Shown here: positions 27,933 through 37,566 of the stretch, piece by piece
Layout: each line of letters opens with the position of its first letter
Position numbering within the stretch: position 1 is the first letter of the stretch
DNA from: Martinezella rhizogenes
GTDB taxonomy: Bacteria > Pseudomonadota > Alphaproteobacteria > Rhizobiales > Rhizobiaceae
Assembly (NCBI RefSeq): GCF_000799715.1
Contig: NZ_JUHG01000011.1
Coordinates: forward strand, 496,001-560,000
DNA length: 64,000 nucleotides
Direction: 5' to 3'
Notes under the pieces: generated by a model
Database searches by the model: none
What the model saw: only the letters and a program-made list of their open reading frames with translations
Told to the model about the DNA's origin: nothing
Program-made: the position numbers and the translations under genes

Positions 27933-30482
27933 TTAGGCAGCGCGATATCGGCTCTTGCCGGTATCATAGCTCTCATACATCTCGTCGCCATCGCCCGTCC
28001 GGAAACGGTCGATCTTCTCGGAGAGCGTGTCGACGCGCTGGCGCAGGCCGTGGATCTCGGCATTGTTCTCCTCGACCATCGCCGCATTCCTCTGCGTGAT
28101 CAGTTCGACTTCGCCGACCGCCCGCGTCACCTCCTCGATGCCGGTCGATTGCTCGGCCGTCGCGGAGGAAATGTCGGATACGAGCTTCTGGACACCGGTG
28201 ACGTGCTTGATGATCTCGTTCAGCGCAGAGCCGGTCTGCTCGACCAGATGCACGCCGCTGCGCACCTGTGCCGAGCTTGCGGAAATCAGCCCCTTGATCT
28301 CCTTCGCCGCATTGGCGCAGCGCTGCGCCAATTCCCGCACCTCCTGGGCGACCACGGCAAAGCCACGGCCGGCATCACCGGCGCGAGCCGCCTCGACGCC
28401 GGCGTTCAGCGCCAGCAGATTGGTCTGGAAGGCGATCTCGTCGATGACGCCGATGATGGTGGCGATCTTTTCCGACGAGCGATTGATCTCGCTCATCGCG
28501 CCGACAGCTTTGGCGACGACTTCGCCGGACTGGGTTGCATAGGCCTGGGTCTCGTTCACCGACATCGCCGTCTGCTTGGCACGATCGGCCGTGGAGCGCA
28601 CGACATCGCTCAAGCGGTGCAGAGCCCGCGAGCTTTGCTCAAGAGCCGCCGCCTGCTGTTCCGTGCGGCGCGCCAGATCGTCGGCGGACATGGCGAGGTT
28701 GCCGGTGCCACCCTTGATCTCCTCGGCGGTATAGCGGACATCCGTCAGCGTCTCGCGCAAGGCCTCGATCGCATGATTGTAGGTAAAGGCCATTTCGACG
28801 AAATCAGCGGAGAGGTCTTCCCGCATGCTCTCCTCGAGATTGCCATCGGCAAGCTTGGCCAGAACATCGGCGAGCGCATTCAGCGCCTGCTTCTGCTCGG
28901 CTTCGATGCGGGCACGGTCTGCGGCCCGGCGTTCGGCCTCTTCCGCCGACAGAGCGCGAGCACTCTCCGCTTCCCGCTCCAGCCGGACGTTTTCGACAGC
29001 AGCATCGCGGAAGACGGTGACGGAGCGCACCATGTCGCCGATCTCGTCGCCGCGATTGCGGCCGTCGATCGCCACTTCCAGATCGCCGCTTGCAAGCCGC
29101 GTCATGATCTCGGTCACCCGCTTCAACGGTCCGCGCAGCGTCTCCACCAGCATCAGGCCGCCGACGATTGCCAACAGCGTGCCGAGGATCATGGCGATAA
29201 CCGAGACATTGGCCGAACGCTCGCTATCTTCCTTGCCGATCTCCTGGGCCTGGGCGACGAAGCTGCGCAGCGATGTCATCGCATCCGCCAATATGCCGTT
29301 GGAGTCGACCCGCGTCGTCTTCCAATCCGCCGAAGTCTGCAGCAGATCGGCCGACCCTTTGGTTACGCCATCGATCAGCGGCTGAGCACGCGAGGCAAAG
29401 TCGCGCATGGTGGCATTGGTCGGGCCGAGTTCCGAAATCTTAGCGGCGACCTCCTGCAAATCCTTCAGATCGGTGATAACGGCATCTCGCGAGGTGGCGT
29501 CGCGGACATTCTCCATGCGTGACGCATGCAATGTCAGGCGATCGATGATGCCGAACGCCACGTCGACACGGTCCAGAAGCTCCTTCTGCCCGTCGATGAT
29601 CTTGTCGAGACTGACGAAGCGATCGGCGGCGGTATCGCTGTTTTTGGCCGATTGCAGGGTCATGTCACCCTCGATCTTTACGAAGCCCTGCAGGATCGGC
29701 CCCATGGCCTCGACCTTCTGATCAGAGGTGCCGCTACCCTTCAGGACGGCATCAAGCTTGTTGGCTGCGTCGGCCGCGTTGTTCACGAGCCCGGCGCCGC
29801 GCTTGGAGACGAGGGCCTGCGAGATGGCCAGTTGCTTCAGAATGGCGTCGGCATAGGTGCGCGCGTCGGTGATTTCCTCATCGGCGTCGGCAGCCATCTG
29901 CACCTGGATGCGCAGGTTGCTCATCTTTTCCGACAGGCCCTTGTAGGCAGCTGCATCGTAGAGCAGTTCCTTGGCGAAGGTTTCCTTATCGCTGAATTCC
30001 TTGCGGATGATATCAATCTGCTTGGCGGCGACCTTGCCTCCGGCTTCGATGCCCTGCACCGCCTTGCGGATCGCATCGACGTCGCCGTCCTGCTTCAGCC
30101 TGATATTCCAGAGAGCAACCGTCTGAGCGCGCATCTTGTCCGCCAAAGCGCCGACCGTGGAAATCTTGGCGCGCTGGTCGTCGCTGAGCAGACCGCTCAG
30201 GCGCTGGACGCCGGCTTCCTGCGCATCGACCTTGCCAGTGAGCGCCTGGCGCGTCTCATCGGAGGGCGAGGTGGTGAACTCCTGGAGCGCCGCCTGCAAA
30301 TTCTCGAAATCGCTGATGTTTTCGATCGTCGCCCGTGTCACGGTCATATGCCCGTTGAGGATATTGGCCGTGTGATAACCGACCATACCGACACCGGCGA
30401 TCAGCACCACCAGCGGCACGACGAAAATCAGAACCTTGGTCACGATCCTGCGACTTTGCAGAAGACGATCAATGAAGAACAT
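27933..30482 (-). CDS. Methyl-accepting chemotaxis protein
   Basis: An 849-residue chemoreceptor. The first membrane helix is at about 15-38, followed by a long, all-helical periplasmic sensor (about 40-400) resembling a helical bimodular (HBM) domain. The second membrane helix is near 410-430, then HAMP (about 432-485) and a signalling domain with the hairpin-tip core [21 protein letters not shown] and [14 protein letters not shown]. There is no C-terminal CheR/CheB pentapeptide. The ligand is unknown; HBM receptors often sense organic acids. ATG at 30482 is preferred over an upstream TTG. Single gene ending at a shared terminator. Confidence 0.93.
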   Translation of the reverse strand: MFFIDRLLQSRRIVTKVLIFVVPLVVLIAGVGMVGYHTANILNGHMTVTRATIENISDFENLQAALQEFTTSPSDETRQALTGKVDAQEAGVQRLSGLLSDDQRAKISTVGALADKMRAQTVALWNIRLKQDGDVDAIRKAVQGIEAGGKVAAKQIDIIRKEFSDKETFAKELLYDAAAYKGLSEKMSNLRIQVQMAADADEEITDARTYADAILKQLAISQALVSKRGAGLVNNAADAANKLDAVLKGSGTSDQKVEAMGPILQGFVKIEGDMTLQSAKNSDTAADRFVSLDKIIDGQKELLDRVDVAFGIIDRLTLHASRMENVRDATSRDAVITDLKDLQEVAAKISELGPTNATMRDFASRAQPLIDGVTKGSADLLQTSADWKTTRVDSNGILADAMTSLRSFVAQAQEIGKEDSERSANVSVIAMILGTLLAIVGGLMLVETLRGPLKRVTEIMTRLASGDLEVAIDGRNRGDEIGDMVRSVTVFRDAAVENVRLEREAESARALSAEEAERRAADRARIEAEQKQALNALADVLAKLADGNLEESMREDLSADFVEMAFTYNHAIEALRETLTDVRYTAEEIKGGTGNLAMSADDLARRTEQQAAALEQSSRALHRLSDVVRSTADRAKQTAMSVNETQAYATQSGEVVAKAVGAMSEINRSSEKIATIIGVIDEIAFQTNLLALNAGVEAARAGDAGRGFAVVAQEVRELAQRCANAAKEIKGLISASSAQVRSGVHLVEQTGSALNEIIKHVTGVQKLVSDISSATAEQSTGIEEVTRAVGEVELITQRNAAMVEENNAEIHGLRQRVDTLSEKIDRFRTGDGDEMYESYDTGKSRYRAA

Positions 30483-30812
30483 GCCACGCCCCAATCAAAT
30501 TGGTTGGTATCCGGCGAAGGCGGGATCATCATTCCTGCTGCGCTGCGGTAGATACTTCTGCGTCATGCAAAACCGAGTGGGAGCCTCGGGAAATAAGATT
30601 GAATAAGAATTAAGCGCACACATAAAAGCTTGTGTAATCTACGAAAAATCCGAAATTCTGTCTCGTTTTGCGATTTTATCGGAGCCAGGCATGCGATCAA
30701 CCGGAAGTTTCGCTGCAACGCACAATCGAATTCCGCCACCAATAGACTATGAGCGATTCCAATTTGACGAAAAGCACAGTAGGTCAAACTGATATATCCA
30801 GGGAATCGTTTC
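30483..30812. other. Intergenic region upstream of the MCP gene
   Basis: A 330-bp divergent gap between the chemoreceptor and the DMT permease. It is AT-richer than its surroundings (for example 30590-30650), consistent with promoters for both sides. I see no ORF, hairpin terminator or RNA gene here. Confidence 0.4.
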
Positions 30813-31724
30813 ATGCCGCGGACCAAGAATACGCAAGGCGCCCTTTACATGGCCGCATCGATGGCGGGTTTCGCCTGTAGCGACGCCCTGTCCAAATCAG
30901 TCATCTCGGTGATGAATGCCGGCGAGATCATTTTTATCCGCGGGCTCTTCACCAGCATCGTTGTCTACCTGATCGCCCGACATATGGGTGCCCTGCGTTC
31001 GTGGAAAGTCATCCTGCAGCCGATGATCGCATTGCGCATCGCCTGCGAGGCAATCGCGGCGGGAACCTATATCACCGCGCTTGGAATGATGCCGATCGCC
31101 AATGCCTCGGCCATTCAGCAGGCGGTGCCGCTCGCCGTCACGCTTGGAGCCGCGCTGTTCCTCAAGGAACCCATCGGCTGGCGGCGCTGCGCGGCAATCA
31201 TCGTCGGTTTCGCCGGCGTACTAATCATCGTACGCCCTGATCCCCAAGGGTTTACAACGGCCGCCCTGCTCTCCATTGCCTGCATGTTTGCCACCGTTGC
31301 ACGCGATCTGGCCACGCGATGCATCAGCAAGGACGTACCGTCGCTGATGGTAACGGTGTGCACCGCAATTTCGATTTCGATCTTCGGTGCTCTGTTGACA
31401 GCGCCGCTCGGCGGTTGGCAGCCGGTCAGCCTCACCTCGTTCTCGCATATCCTGCTGGCATCGGTCCTGGTGCTGATCGGCTATCAGGCGACCATTCTGG
31501 CGATGCGCACCGGCGAAATCTCCTTTGTCGCGCCGTTTCGTTATATAAGCCTGATCTGGTCGGCGCTGCTCGGCCTGCTTTTCTTCGGCGAGGTGCCGGA
31601 TGCCTGGACCTTCATCGGCGCCGCCATTGTCATCGCTTCCGGCATCTATACATTCTATCGGGAGAGAAAGCGGCAAGCGGCCCAGCCTATCGCCCAGGAA
31701 TCAGAGCCGCGTGTGCCCGCCTGA
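30813..31724 (+). CDS. EamA/DMT-superfamily permease
   Basis: A 303-residue membrane protein of ten predicted helices built from two EamA halves (about 10-140 and 155-290). Features such as FIRGLFTSIVVYLIAR, ASAIQQAVPLAVTLGAALFL and the repeat-half equivalent near IWSALLGLLFFGE are typical of the drug/metabolite transporter superfamily. The substrate is not predictable. It lies 10 bp before mobA on the same strand, so it probably leads a DMT-mobA-mobB operon. Confidence 0.9.
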   Translation: MPRTKNTQGALYMAASMAGFACSDALSKSVISVMNAGEIIFIRGLFTSIVVYLIARHMGALRSWKVILQPMIALRIACEAIAAGTYITALGMMPIANASAIQQAVPLAVTLGAALFLKEPIGWRRCAAIIVGFAGVLIIVRPDPQGFTTAALLSIACMFATVARDLATRCISKDVPSLMVTVCTAISISIFGALLTAPLGGWQPVSLTSFSHILLASVLVLIGYQATILAMRTGEISFVAPFRYISLIWSALLGLLFFGEVPDAWTFIGAAIVIASGIYTFYRERKRQAAQPIAQESEPRVPA

Positions 31725-31734
31725 GATCGCCAGC

Positions 31735-32385
31735 ATGCCCGGCTTCATCGCAGATCCCACCGAAATCCCGCCCTTCCTGCTTGCTGGAGGGCGTTCCAGC
31801 CGCATGGGTGCGAACAAGGCATTCGCTTTGCTCAGCAACGAAAGACTCCTGACGCGGATCGCGACACGGATCGGGCAAGGGCAAACAATACCGGTTGCGC
31901 TCAACGCCGATGTCGACTGGCCGGATACGGAAGGACTGCCGTTGGTTCCCGATATTGTTCCGGGCAAGCTTGGCCCCCTCGCCGGCATACTGACCGGCAT
32001 GCGCCACGCCGCGACACATTACCCCCAGGCCTCCCATATCGTCACGGTGCCGATCGACAGCCCGTTTTTCCCGATCGATCTGGTTGCCCGGCTGGCGGAG
32101 CCGATCGAAGGCCGGGATGAAATCGCAGTCGCCGCATCGCTCGGCCGCGATCACCCCGTCTTCGGCCTCTGGCCCGTCTCCGTCGCCGACGATCTCGAAT
32201 CCTGGCTTCTCGCGGATGAGAAGCGCCGCGTCCGAGATTTCCTGGCGCGTCACACCGTCCGGACGGTGGATTTTCCGACAGTAAAAACGCCGATCGGCGG
32301 CCTCGATCCCTTCTTCAACATCAACACGCCGGACGACCTCATCGACGCGGAAAGATGGCTCGCGGCACTGGAGGAGAACCCATGA
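31735..32385 (+). CDS. mobA: Molybdenum cofactor guanylyltransferase
   Basis: A 216-residue nucleotidyltransferase that attaches GMP from GTP to molybdopterin to make the guanine dinucleotide cofactor. The N-terminal GTP-binding signature LLAGGRSSRMGANKAF (about 14-29) and the VPIDSPFFP motif (metal-binding Asp region) are present; the C-terminal HTVRTVDF..FFNINTPDD matches the family. ATG at 31735 is chosen from the MobA N-terminus. The last bases overlap mobB (ATGA). Confidence 0.94.
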   Translation: MPGFIADPTEIPPFLLAGGRSSRMGANKAFALLSNERLLTRIATRIGQGQTIPVALNADVDWPDTEGLPLVPDIVPGKLGPLAGILTGMRHAATHYPQASHIVTVPIDSPFFPIDLVARLAEPIEGRDEIAVAASLGRDHPVFGLWPVSVADDLESWLLADEKRRVRDFLARHTVRTVDFPTVKTPIGGLDPFFNINTPDDLIDAERWLAALEENP

Positions 32386-32912
32386 CAAACCCGCGCCCAA
32401 AAATCTTCGGCATCGCCGGCTGGAAGAACTCCGGCAAGACCGGCCTCGCGGTGCGTCTGGTCACAGAATTCACCCGTCGCGGTTACAAGATCTCGACCAT
32501 CAAGCATGCCCATCATGACTTTGACATCGACAAGGTCGGTGCCGACAGCTTTCGCCATCGCGAAGCCGGGGCGCATGAAGTCACCATCGTCTCCGGCACG
32601 CGCTACGCCATCATGCACGAATTGCGCGGCGCTCCGGAGCCAAGCTTCGAAGAAATCCTCGCCCGGATTGCGCCCTGCGACCTCGTACTGATCGAGGGTT
32701 ACAAGCGCGAACCGATCCCGAAGATCGAAGCACGTCGGTTGGAGGCTGCCAAGAACGAGCCGCTAGCGCCGCAAGACCCGCATATCATCGCCATCGCCGC
32801 TGATCATCCGGTCGAGAATGCCGGCGCGCTGACCGTCTTCGATCTAAACGACACCATGACGATCGCTGATTTTATCGCGGCAACCGTCGGGCTTGGCGAT
32901 CCTGCCAAATAA
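32382..32912 (+). CDS. mobB: Molybdopterin-guanine dinucleotide biosynthesis protein B
   Basis: A 176-residue P-loop GTPase-like protein that assists MobA. The Walker A motif GIAGWKNSGKTGLA (about 10-23) and the KHAHHDFDIDKVGADSFRHREAG family segment are present, split over residues about 42-65. ATG at 32382 overlaps the mobA stop by four bases, giving translational coupling. A hairpin terminator follows immediately. Confidence 0.94.
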   Translation: MTNPRPKIFGIAGWKNSGKTGLAVRLVTEFTRRGYKISTIKHAHHDFDIDKVGADSFRHREAGAHEVTIVSGTRYAIMHELRGAPEPSFEEILARIAPCDLVLIEGYKREPIPKIEARRLEAAKNEPLAPQDPHIIAIAADHPVENAGALTVFDLNDTMTIADFIAATVGLGDPAK

Positions 32913-32914
32913 CA

Positions 32915-32940
32915 AAGGCCGCCGGTTACCCGACGGCCTT
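32915..32940. terminator. Terminator between mobB and the OmpA gene
   Basis: An 11-bp stem with one mismatch (AAGGCCGCCGG / CCGACGGCCTT) and a 4-base loop, between convergent genes. The T-run is short on both sides, so efficiency is uncertain. Confidence 0.7.
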
Positions 32941-32963
32941 CGAATGCATAAGGCAGAATAACC

Positions 32964-35486
32964 TTATCGGTTGGAAGCGACCGGACGCACCAGCGCCGTG
33001 ATACGGCGGATGGTGACGCGGCGGTTTTCCTGCTCAGGTCCCTGCGTATTCACCTTCAGATATTGCTCGCCATAGCCCTGGGTCACCAGGTTTTCCGGCG
33101 GAACACCGTAGACATCGCTCAGCACCTTGGCGACCGATTCCGCCCGTTGGTCGGAAAGGATCAGGTTGCTCTCCGGAGATCCGACGGCATCCGTGTGACC
33201 TTCGATCATGAAGGTCTCTGTCGGATCCTTCTTGACGATCTGGCCAATGGCGTCGGCGACGCCGCGCAGCGTGCTCGCCTGCGACATCGGGATTTCCGCG
33301 CTACCCGTCGCGAAGGTGATCGTATCGAGATCGATACGGCGCACCTTGTCACGGATACGGGCGGAATAGCGCACTTCATTGACCGAATAGATGCGCTCGA
33401 CGGGCTCGACCGGCGGCTCGCGCAGGAAGTCGTAATAGTCCGAGTCACGCTCGCTTCCGGTGTCGATGATGTACTGGCTCAGCGGGATGAGCAGGCGCAT
33501 CGGCGGCAGGCTGTCGCCGGGATCGCGGAAATAGTCGTCGTGATCCGGCTGCTGTTCGAGCTCCGGTGAATAGAACAGCACATATTCGCGGCCGTCCGCA
33601 TTGACGCGCGACCGCTGGATGATATCGCCATACCGGTTGCGCACGGTGATGATGCGGTCGCCGTCCGGCTGGTCGATGGTTTCGCGATAGCGGTCCCGCG
33701 GAAGCTGTTCGTAGGTCGGGCGCTCGCCGCCGCGGACAAAGCGTTCGGTATCGTCATGGCGAACAACATAATTGTTGTCGACATTCACGATGGTACGGTT
33801 GTCCTGATTGACGATAGTCTGGACGGTCGTTCCTCCCGGAGCCGTAAAATTCGGCCGGCCATCCATCCGGCGGCCCTGCTCGCTGGTCACGGCTTCCATC
33901 TTCACAGGCGGCTGTTGCTGGCCACCCGTTGCGCGCTGTGCCTCGGCATCGGAGGTCGGCGGCTTGGTGTAGGCGGCCGGCGGCGGTGTCTGGGCATTTT
34001 GCCCTTGCACGGCCTGGCCCTGACCCGCTTGGCCCTGGCCTGCCGGAGCTTGGCCTGCCTGGCCCTGCTGCCCTGCTTGACCACGACCGCCGGGGTTCTG
34101 GCCGCCCTGGCGATGTCCACGACGGGCCGCATCCTTGTCGCTATCCAGCACGGCAGCGCCGTTCTGCACCGGCAGGATGACCGGGCCTTTGCTCTCGGCA
34201 GGATTTTCCGCGATCTTCTTGCGGCGCTCCAGTTCTTGCGGCGACACCGGTGCGCTAGCGGGAACCTCCGTCTGGACACCCGGCTGCGCTACGCCGTTGG
34301 GCTGCGCTGTTCCGTTGGCGGGTGCAGGCGTGGCTGTGCCCTGTGCGGGAGCACCGGTTTCATTGGTGGGCTGCGGTTGCTTGCCGGTTTGCGGAGCTGC
34401 CTGATTTGGCTGTTGGCCCTGCTGACCTTGCGGCTCACCCTTCGGTGCGGGCTGCTGGGCATTGCCTGCGGGCTGCTGCTCACCTTGCTGGCCCTGCTGC
34501 GGCTTGCCGTGCGTCTTGTCACCGCCGGGCTTCTGTCCCTGCTGGCTACCGGGTGCCACCTGTGTTTCAGGCTGGGCCTTTTGGCTCTGAGGCTGTTGCA
34601 CGGCCGGGGCCGGCTGTTGTTCGGCCGGCTGCTGCGCCGGTGCCTTCTGTTGTGGCGCTGACTCGGCAGGCTGGACCTGCGGTTTCTGATGCGGTTTTTG
34701 CGCGGGCTGAGTTTCAGTCTCCGGCTGAGCCTGAGGCTGCTGCGCGGCCGGTGCCAGCTGCTTGGCAGGTGCTGTCTGCTGCTGTGCCGGCTCGGCTGGC
34801 TGGCCTTGCGGCTTCTGGTGCTGCTTTTGCTCGGGCTGGCCTTGCTGCTGCGTCTCAGGTGCGGCCTTTGGCTGCGGCTTTGCTTCCGGCTCAGCCGCGG
34901 GCTGCTGCTCGGCTGGTTGCTTATGCGGCTTCTGTGCCGGCTGGCTCGGTTCTTGAGCCTGTGGTTCTACGGCCTTCGGCTGCGGCTTAGCTTCAGGCTG
35001 AGCCTGCGGCTGTTCAGCTTTCGGCTGAGCCTGCGGCTTCTGTGCAGGCGGCTTCTCTGCGGGCTGCTCATGTTGTTGTTTCGGAGCAGCCTGCGGCTCG
35101 GCGGCCTTCGGCTGCGGCGCTTCCTGCTGATGCTTCTGTGGTTGCGGTGCCGCTTCGGGCGCAGCCTCCTTCGCCTTGTGCTGTGGTTCAGCTCCGCCTT
35201 GCTGCGCGGGCGCTGCCTCATGCTTCTGGCCTTGCGGCTCGCCCTGTTCGGCTTCACCCGGCTTCTTGTGCTTGCGCAGCTCTTCCTCGGACTGGCCGCC
35301 CTGAGGCTGCTCCTGGGCAACTTCGAAACTTGCTCCACCATTGCCGGCAACCGACCCGCCGGCATCGTTGCTCAGCGGCATGATGGTCTGGTCTCGCAGC
35401 GCCGCGGCGGCCACCGGCTCAAATACAAGCGACAGCGAAAGCAGCGGGAATGCAGCACTGGCAAATAGTCTGGATCGCTTTCCCAT
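32964..35486 (-). CDS. OmpA-family outer-membrane/peptidoglycan protein with giant Pro/Gln-rich region
   Basis: An 840-residue exported protein. A signal peptide (about 1-28) is followed by roughly 480 residues dominated by Pro, Gln, Ala, Lys and Glu, with short motifs such as QPAEQQPA, KPQAQP and QKPQ in irregular repetition, then a Gly/Gln-rich stretch (GQAGQGQ-type). The next about 200 residues are a folded region found in alphaproteobacterial OmpA proteins (VQTIVNQDNRTIVNVDNNYV, RIITVRNRYGDIIQRSR). The last 120 form the OmpA peptidoglycan-binding domain with IEGHTDAVGS and NLILSDQRAESVAKVL, retaining the conserved Asp and Arg. The low-complexity part may span the periplasm or wall. Single gene. 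Confidence 0.9.
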   Translation of the reverse strand: MGKRSRLFASAAFPLLSLSLVFEPVAAAALRDQTIMPLSNDAGGSVAGNGGASFEVAQEQPQGGQSEEELRKHKKPGEAEQGEPQGQKHEAAPAQQGGAEPQHKAKEAAPEAAPQPQKHQQEAPQPKAAEPQAAPKQQHEQPAEKPPAQKPQAQPKAEQPQAQPEAKPQPKAVEPQAQEPSQPAQKPHKQPAEQQPAAEPEAKPQPKAAPETQQQGQPEQKQHQKPQGQPAEPAQQQTAPAKQLAPAAQQPQAQPETETQPAQKPHQKPQVQPAESAPQQKAPAQQPAEQQPAPAVQQPQSQKAQPETQVAPGSQQGQKPGGDKTHGKPQQGQQGEQQPAGNAQQPAPKGEPQGQQGQQPNQAAPQTGKQPQPTNETGAPAQGTATPAPANGTAQPNGVAQPGVQTEVPASAPVSPQELERRKKIAENPAESKGPVILPVQNGAAVLDSDKDAARRGHRQGGQNPGGRGQAGQQGQAGQAPAGQGQAGQGQAVQGQNAQTPPPAAYTKPPTSDAEAQRATGGQQQPPVKMEAVTSEQGRRMDGRPNFTAPGGTTVQTIVNQDNRTIVNVDNNYVVRHDDTERFVRGGERPTYEQLPRDRYRETIDQPDGDRIITVRNRYGDIIQRSRVNADGREYVLFYSPELEQQPDHDDYFRDPGDSLPPMRLLIPLSQYIIDTGSERDSDYYDFLREPPVEPVERIYSVNEVRYSARIRDKVRRIDLDTITFATGSAEIPMSQASTLRGVADAIGQIVKKDPTETFMIEGHTDAVGSPESNLILSDQRAESVAKVLSDVYGVPPENLVTQGYGEQYLKVNTQGPEQENRRVTIRRITALVRPVASNR

Positions 35487-35861
35487 GGATGGGGTCTCCT
35501 CTTATTTTATCGTCATTATCCGCCGGGTTGCGGATGCAAGCCGCAGAGGCGATGTCTCATAATCCCGGCCGATTTTCGTTCTTCGTAGGGTTGAATCGCG
35601 GCAAGGGGGCGTATTGTTCCGGCACTATTAGGAGGGCTGAATTAACCCTAGCTGAATACGCCAGACGGCTTTCATTCAGTTTATGAAGCCATGCCACGCA
35701 CTTTGAAGACAGTGTGCAGTGCGGAAGCACTTCGTAATTCCAGTTGCAATTTGCGAAAAAAAAATATGATTATCTTACCAAGGCAGGCCCTTGGCCCGCT
35801 CCATTCTGGCCGGTCGCCAATCAAGAAAAAGAGCTGCCGGTCGCCAACAGAGAGGATCAAA
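35487..35861. other. Intergenic region upstream of the amino-acid binding protein
   Basis: A 375-bp divergent gap. It contains a 12-bp direct repeat, GCCGGTCGCCAA at 35809-35820 and 35836-35847, a run of nine A at about 35758, and a small GGAA-capped hairpin (AGTGC/GCACT). No gene is visible; promoters of both flanking genes are expected here. Confidence 0.5.
35809..35847. repeat. 12-bp direct repeat upstream of the amino-acid ABC operon
   Basis: GCCGGTCGCCAA occurs at 35809-35820 and again at 35836-35847, start-to-start spacing 27 bp (15 bp between copies), ending 14 bp before the binding-protein start codon. It may be an operator or a leader RNA element; nothing else tells which. Confidence 0.5.
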
Positions 35862-36644
35862 ATGCGCATCTCCACTCGTCTTTTCGCTGCAGCATCGCTG
35901 GCAGCGATGTCGCTTTTCGCCGGCGCCGCGCTCGCAGCCGGCGATTCGATCGTCATCGGCACGGACGCCACCTACCCGCCGTACGAATCGCTTGATGCCT
36001 CGGGCAAGATCGTCGGCTTCGACATCGATATAGCAAATGCGCTTTGCGATCAGATGAAGATCAAGTGCACCTTCGTGAACCAGGATTTCGACGGCATCAT
36101 CCCGGCGCTCCAGGCCAAGAAGTTCGACGCCATCGTCTCGTCCATGTCGATCACGCCGGAACGTCAAAAGACCATCGACTTCACCAACAAATACTACAAC
36201 ACGCCTCCGGCCATCGCCGTGCCGAAGGATTCGACCATCGCCGACACCACCGATGAGGCCCTGAAGGGCAAGAGCATCGGCGCGCAATCCTCGACCACGC
36301 ACGCCAACTACGCCACGGCGCACCTGAAGGACGCCGAACTCAAGCTCTATCCGTCGCCGGATGAATACAAGCTCGACCTTTCCAACGGCCGTATCGATGC
36401 CGTCATCGACGACGTCGTGGTTCTCTCAGAATGGGTCAAGTCCGACGCCGGCAGTTGCTGCAAATTGCTCGGCACGCTGAAGATCGATCCGGAGATCAAC
36501 GGTATCGGCGCTGGCATCGGCCTTCGCAAGGGTGACACCGCGCTCAAGGACAAGTTCAACGCCGCCATTACCGCTATCCGCGCCGACGGCACCTACAAGA
36601 AGATCCAGGACAAGTATTTCGACTTCGACGTCTACGGCGACTAA
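35862..36644 (+). CDS. Polar amino-acid ABC transporter, periplasmic binding protein
   Basis: A 260-residue family-3 solute-binding protein (SBP_bac_3). Signal peptide residues about 1-23 (cleavage ALAA-GD). The ligand-pocket motifs IGTDATYPPYESLD, GFDIDIANALC, DFDGIIPALQAKKFDAIVSSMSITPER and the central hinge are all present; the pattern is close to the lysine/arginine/ornithine and histidine or opine binders (HisJ, OccT). ATG at 35862 follows GAGG and begins the signal peptide. It heads an operon with two permease genes, after an intergenic terminator that should reduce permease expression. Confidence 0.92.
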   Translation: MRISTRLFAAASLAAMSLFAGAALAAGDSIVIGTDATYPPYESLDASGKIVGFDIDIANALCDQMKIKCTFVNQDFDGIIPALQAKKFDAIVSSMSITPERQKTIDFTNKYYNTPPAIAVPKDSTIADTTDEALKGKSIGAQSSTTHANYATAHLKDAELKLYPSPDEYKLDLSNGRIDAVIDDVVVLSEWVKSDAGSCCKLLGTLKIDPEINGIGAGIGLRKGDTALKDKFNAAITAIRADGTYKKIQDKYFDFDVYGD

Positions 36645-36672
36645 TTGCCTGTCGATTCCTTGGGAAAAGATG

Positions 36673-36706
36673 ACGGCGGAAGCTTGCCCTTCCGCCGTTT
36701 TTGTTT
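36673..36706 (+). terminator. Intrinsic terminator/attenuator between binding protein and permeases
   Basis: A perfect 10-bp stem (ACGGCGGAAG / CTTCCGCCGT) with a 6-base loop and a TTTTTGTTT tail, inside the operon. Partial readthrough would give more binding protein than permease, as is common in binding-protein-dependent transporters. Confidence 0.85.
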
Positions 36707-36762
36707 GACAACTCCTACATAAATAAGAGAAACGCGGCAAAAGCCGTGAGGGGAAGTTGAGT

Positions 36763-37566
36763 ATGGGCGGATTGTTTTCCGCGCTGGGTTCTCTATGGGC
36801 TTGGCTGAGTAATATCTTCGATCCGCTGTGCGGCCCGGTCGGACTTTTCACCCTGTTCGGCCAGAACACCGTCATCGCTTGCGGCGATACCGGTTGGGGC
36901 GACGAGATCGCCGGTGGCCTCAGGGTCACAATAACGGTGGCCGTCCTGACATTGCCTCTCGGCCTGATCGTCGGCTTCCTGGTCGCACTGGCGCAGCAAT
37001 CCGAGGAAAGGTCGCTGCGGCTAGCCGCCGGCGTGTTCACCACCATCTTCCGCGGCCTGCCGGAGCTTCTGACCCTCTTCATCATCTACTACGGCATGCA
37101 GATCCTGCTGCAAACGGCGCTCGCATATGTCGGCTACGACGGACCGGTCGAGATCAATGCCTTTGTTGCCGGCATGATCGCCCTTTCGATCGTCTTTTCA
37201 GCCTATTGTTCGGAAGTGCTGCTATCGGCCTTCAGGGCTATTCCCAAAGGGCAGTATGAGGCAGGCGATGCCCTCGGTTTCCACCGCGTCCGCACAATGC
37301 GTCTCATCATCCTGCCGCAGCTGATCCGCATTTCGCTCCCCAACCTCGGGAACCTCTGGATGAACCTGCTGAAGGACACGTCCTATGTTTCCATCATCGG
37401 ACTGACCGATGTCATCCGCCAAACACAGCTTGCCGTGCGCTCCGCGAAGGAACCATTCTTCTTTTATTCGGTCGCCTGCGCCCTCTACCTGGTGCTCGCC
37501 ATCATCTCCTCGGCAGGTTTGTCCTATCTCGACCGCTGGGCAAAACGTGCGGAGTTTCGCCGATGA
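36763..37566 (+). CDS. Amino-acid ABC transporter permease (HisQ-like)
   Basis: A 267-residue inner-membrane permease with about five helices and the EAA loop (AFRAIPKGQYEAGDALGFHR near 158-177) that docks the ATPase. It is of the polar amino-acid (HisQ/OccQ) type. ATG at 36763 is chosen since the GAGGGG site is 9 bases upstream; a TTG two codons earlier is too close to it. It overlaps the next permease by four bases (ATGA). Confidence 0.9.
   Translation: MGGLFSALGSLWAWLSNIFDPLCGPVGLFTLFGQNTVIACGDTGWGDEIAGGLRVTITVAVLTLPLGLIVGFLVALAQQSEERSLRLAAGVFTTIFRGLPELLTLFIIYYGMQILLQTALAYVGYDGPVEINAFVAGMIALSIVFSAYCSEVLLSAFRAIPKGQYEAGDALGFHRVRTMRLIILPQLIRISLPNLGNLWMNLLKDTSYVSIIGLTDVIRQTQLAVRSAKEPFFFYSVACALYLVLAIISSAGLSYLDRWAKRAEFRR

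Noticed and set aside
34322..35468. Plus-strand frames within the OmpA gene, rich in Leu/Arg or Ala
   Set aside because: They are translations of the Pro/Gln-repetitive DNA in other frames; no start signals and no family match.
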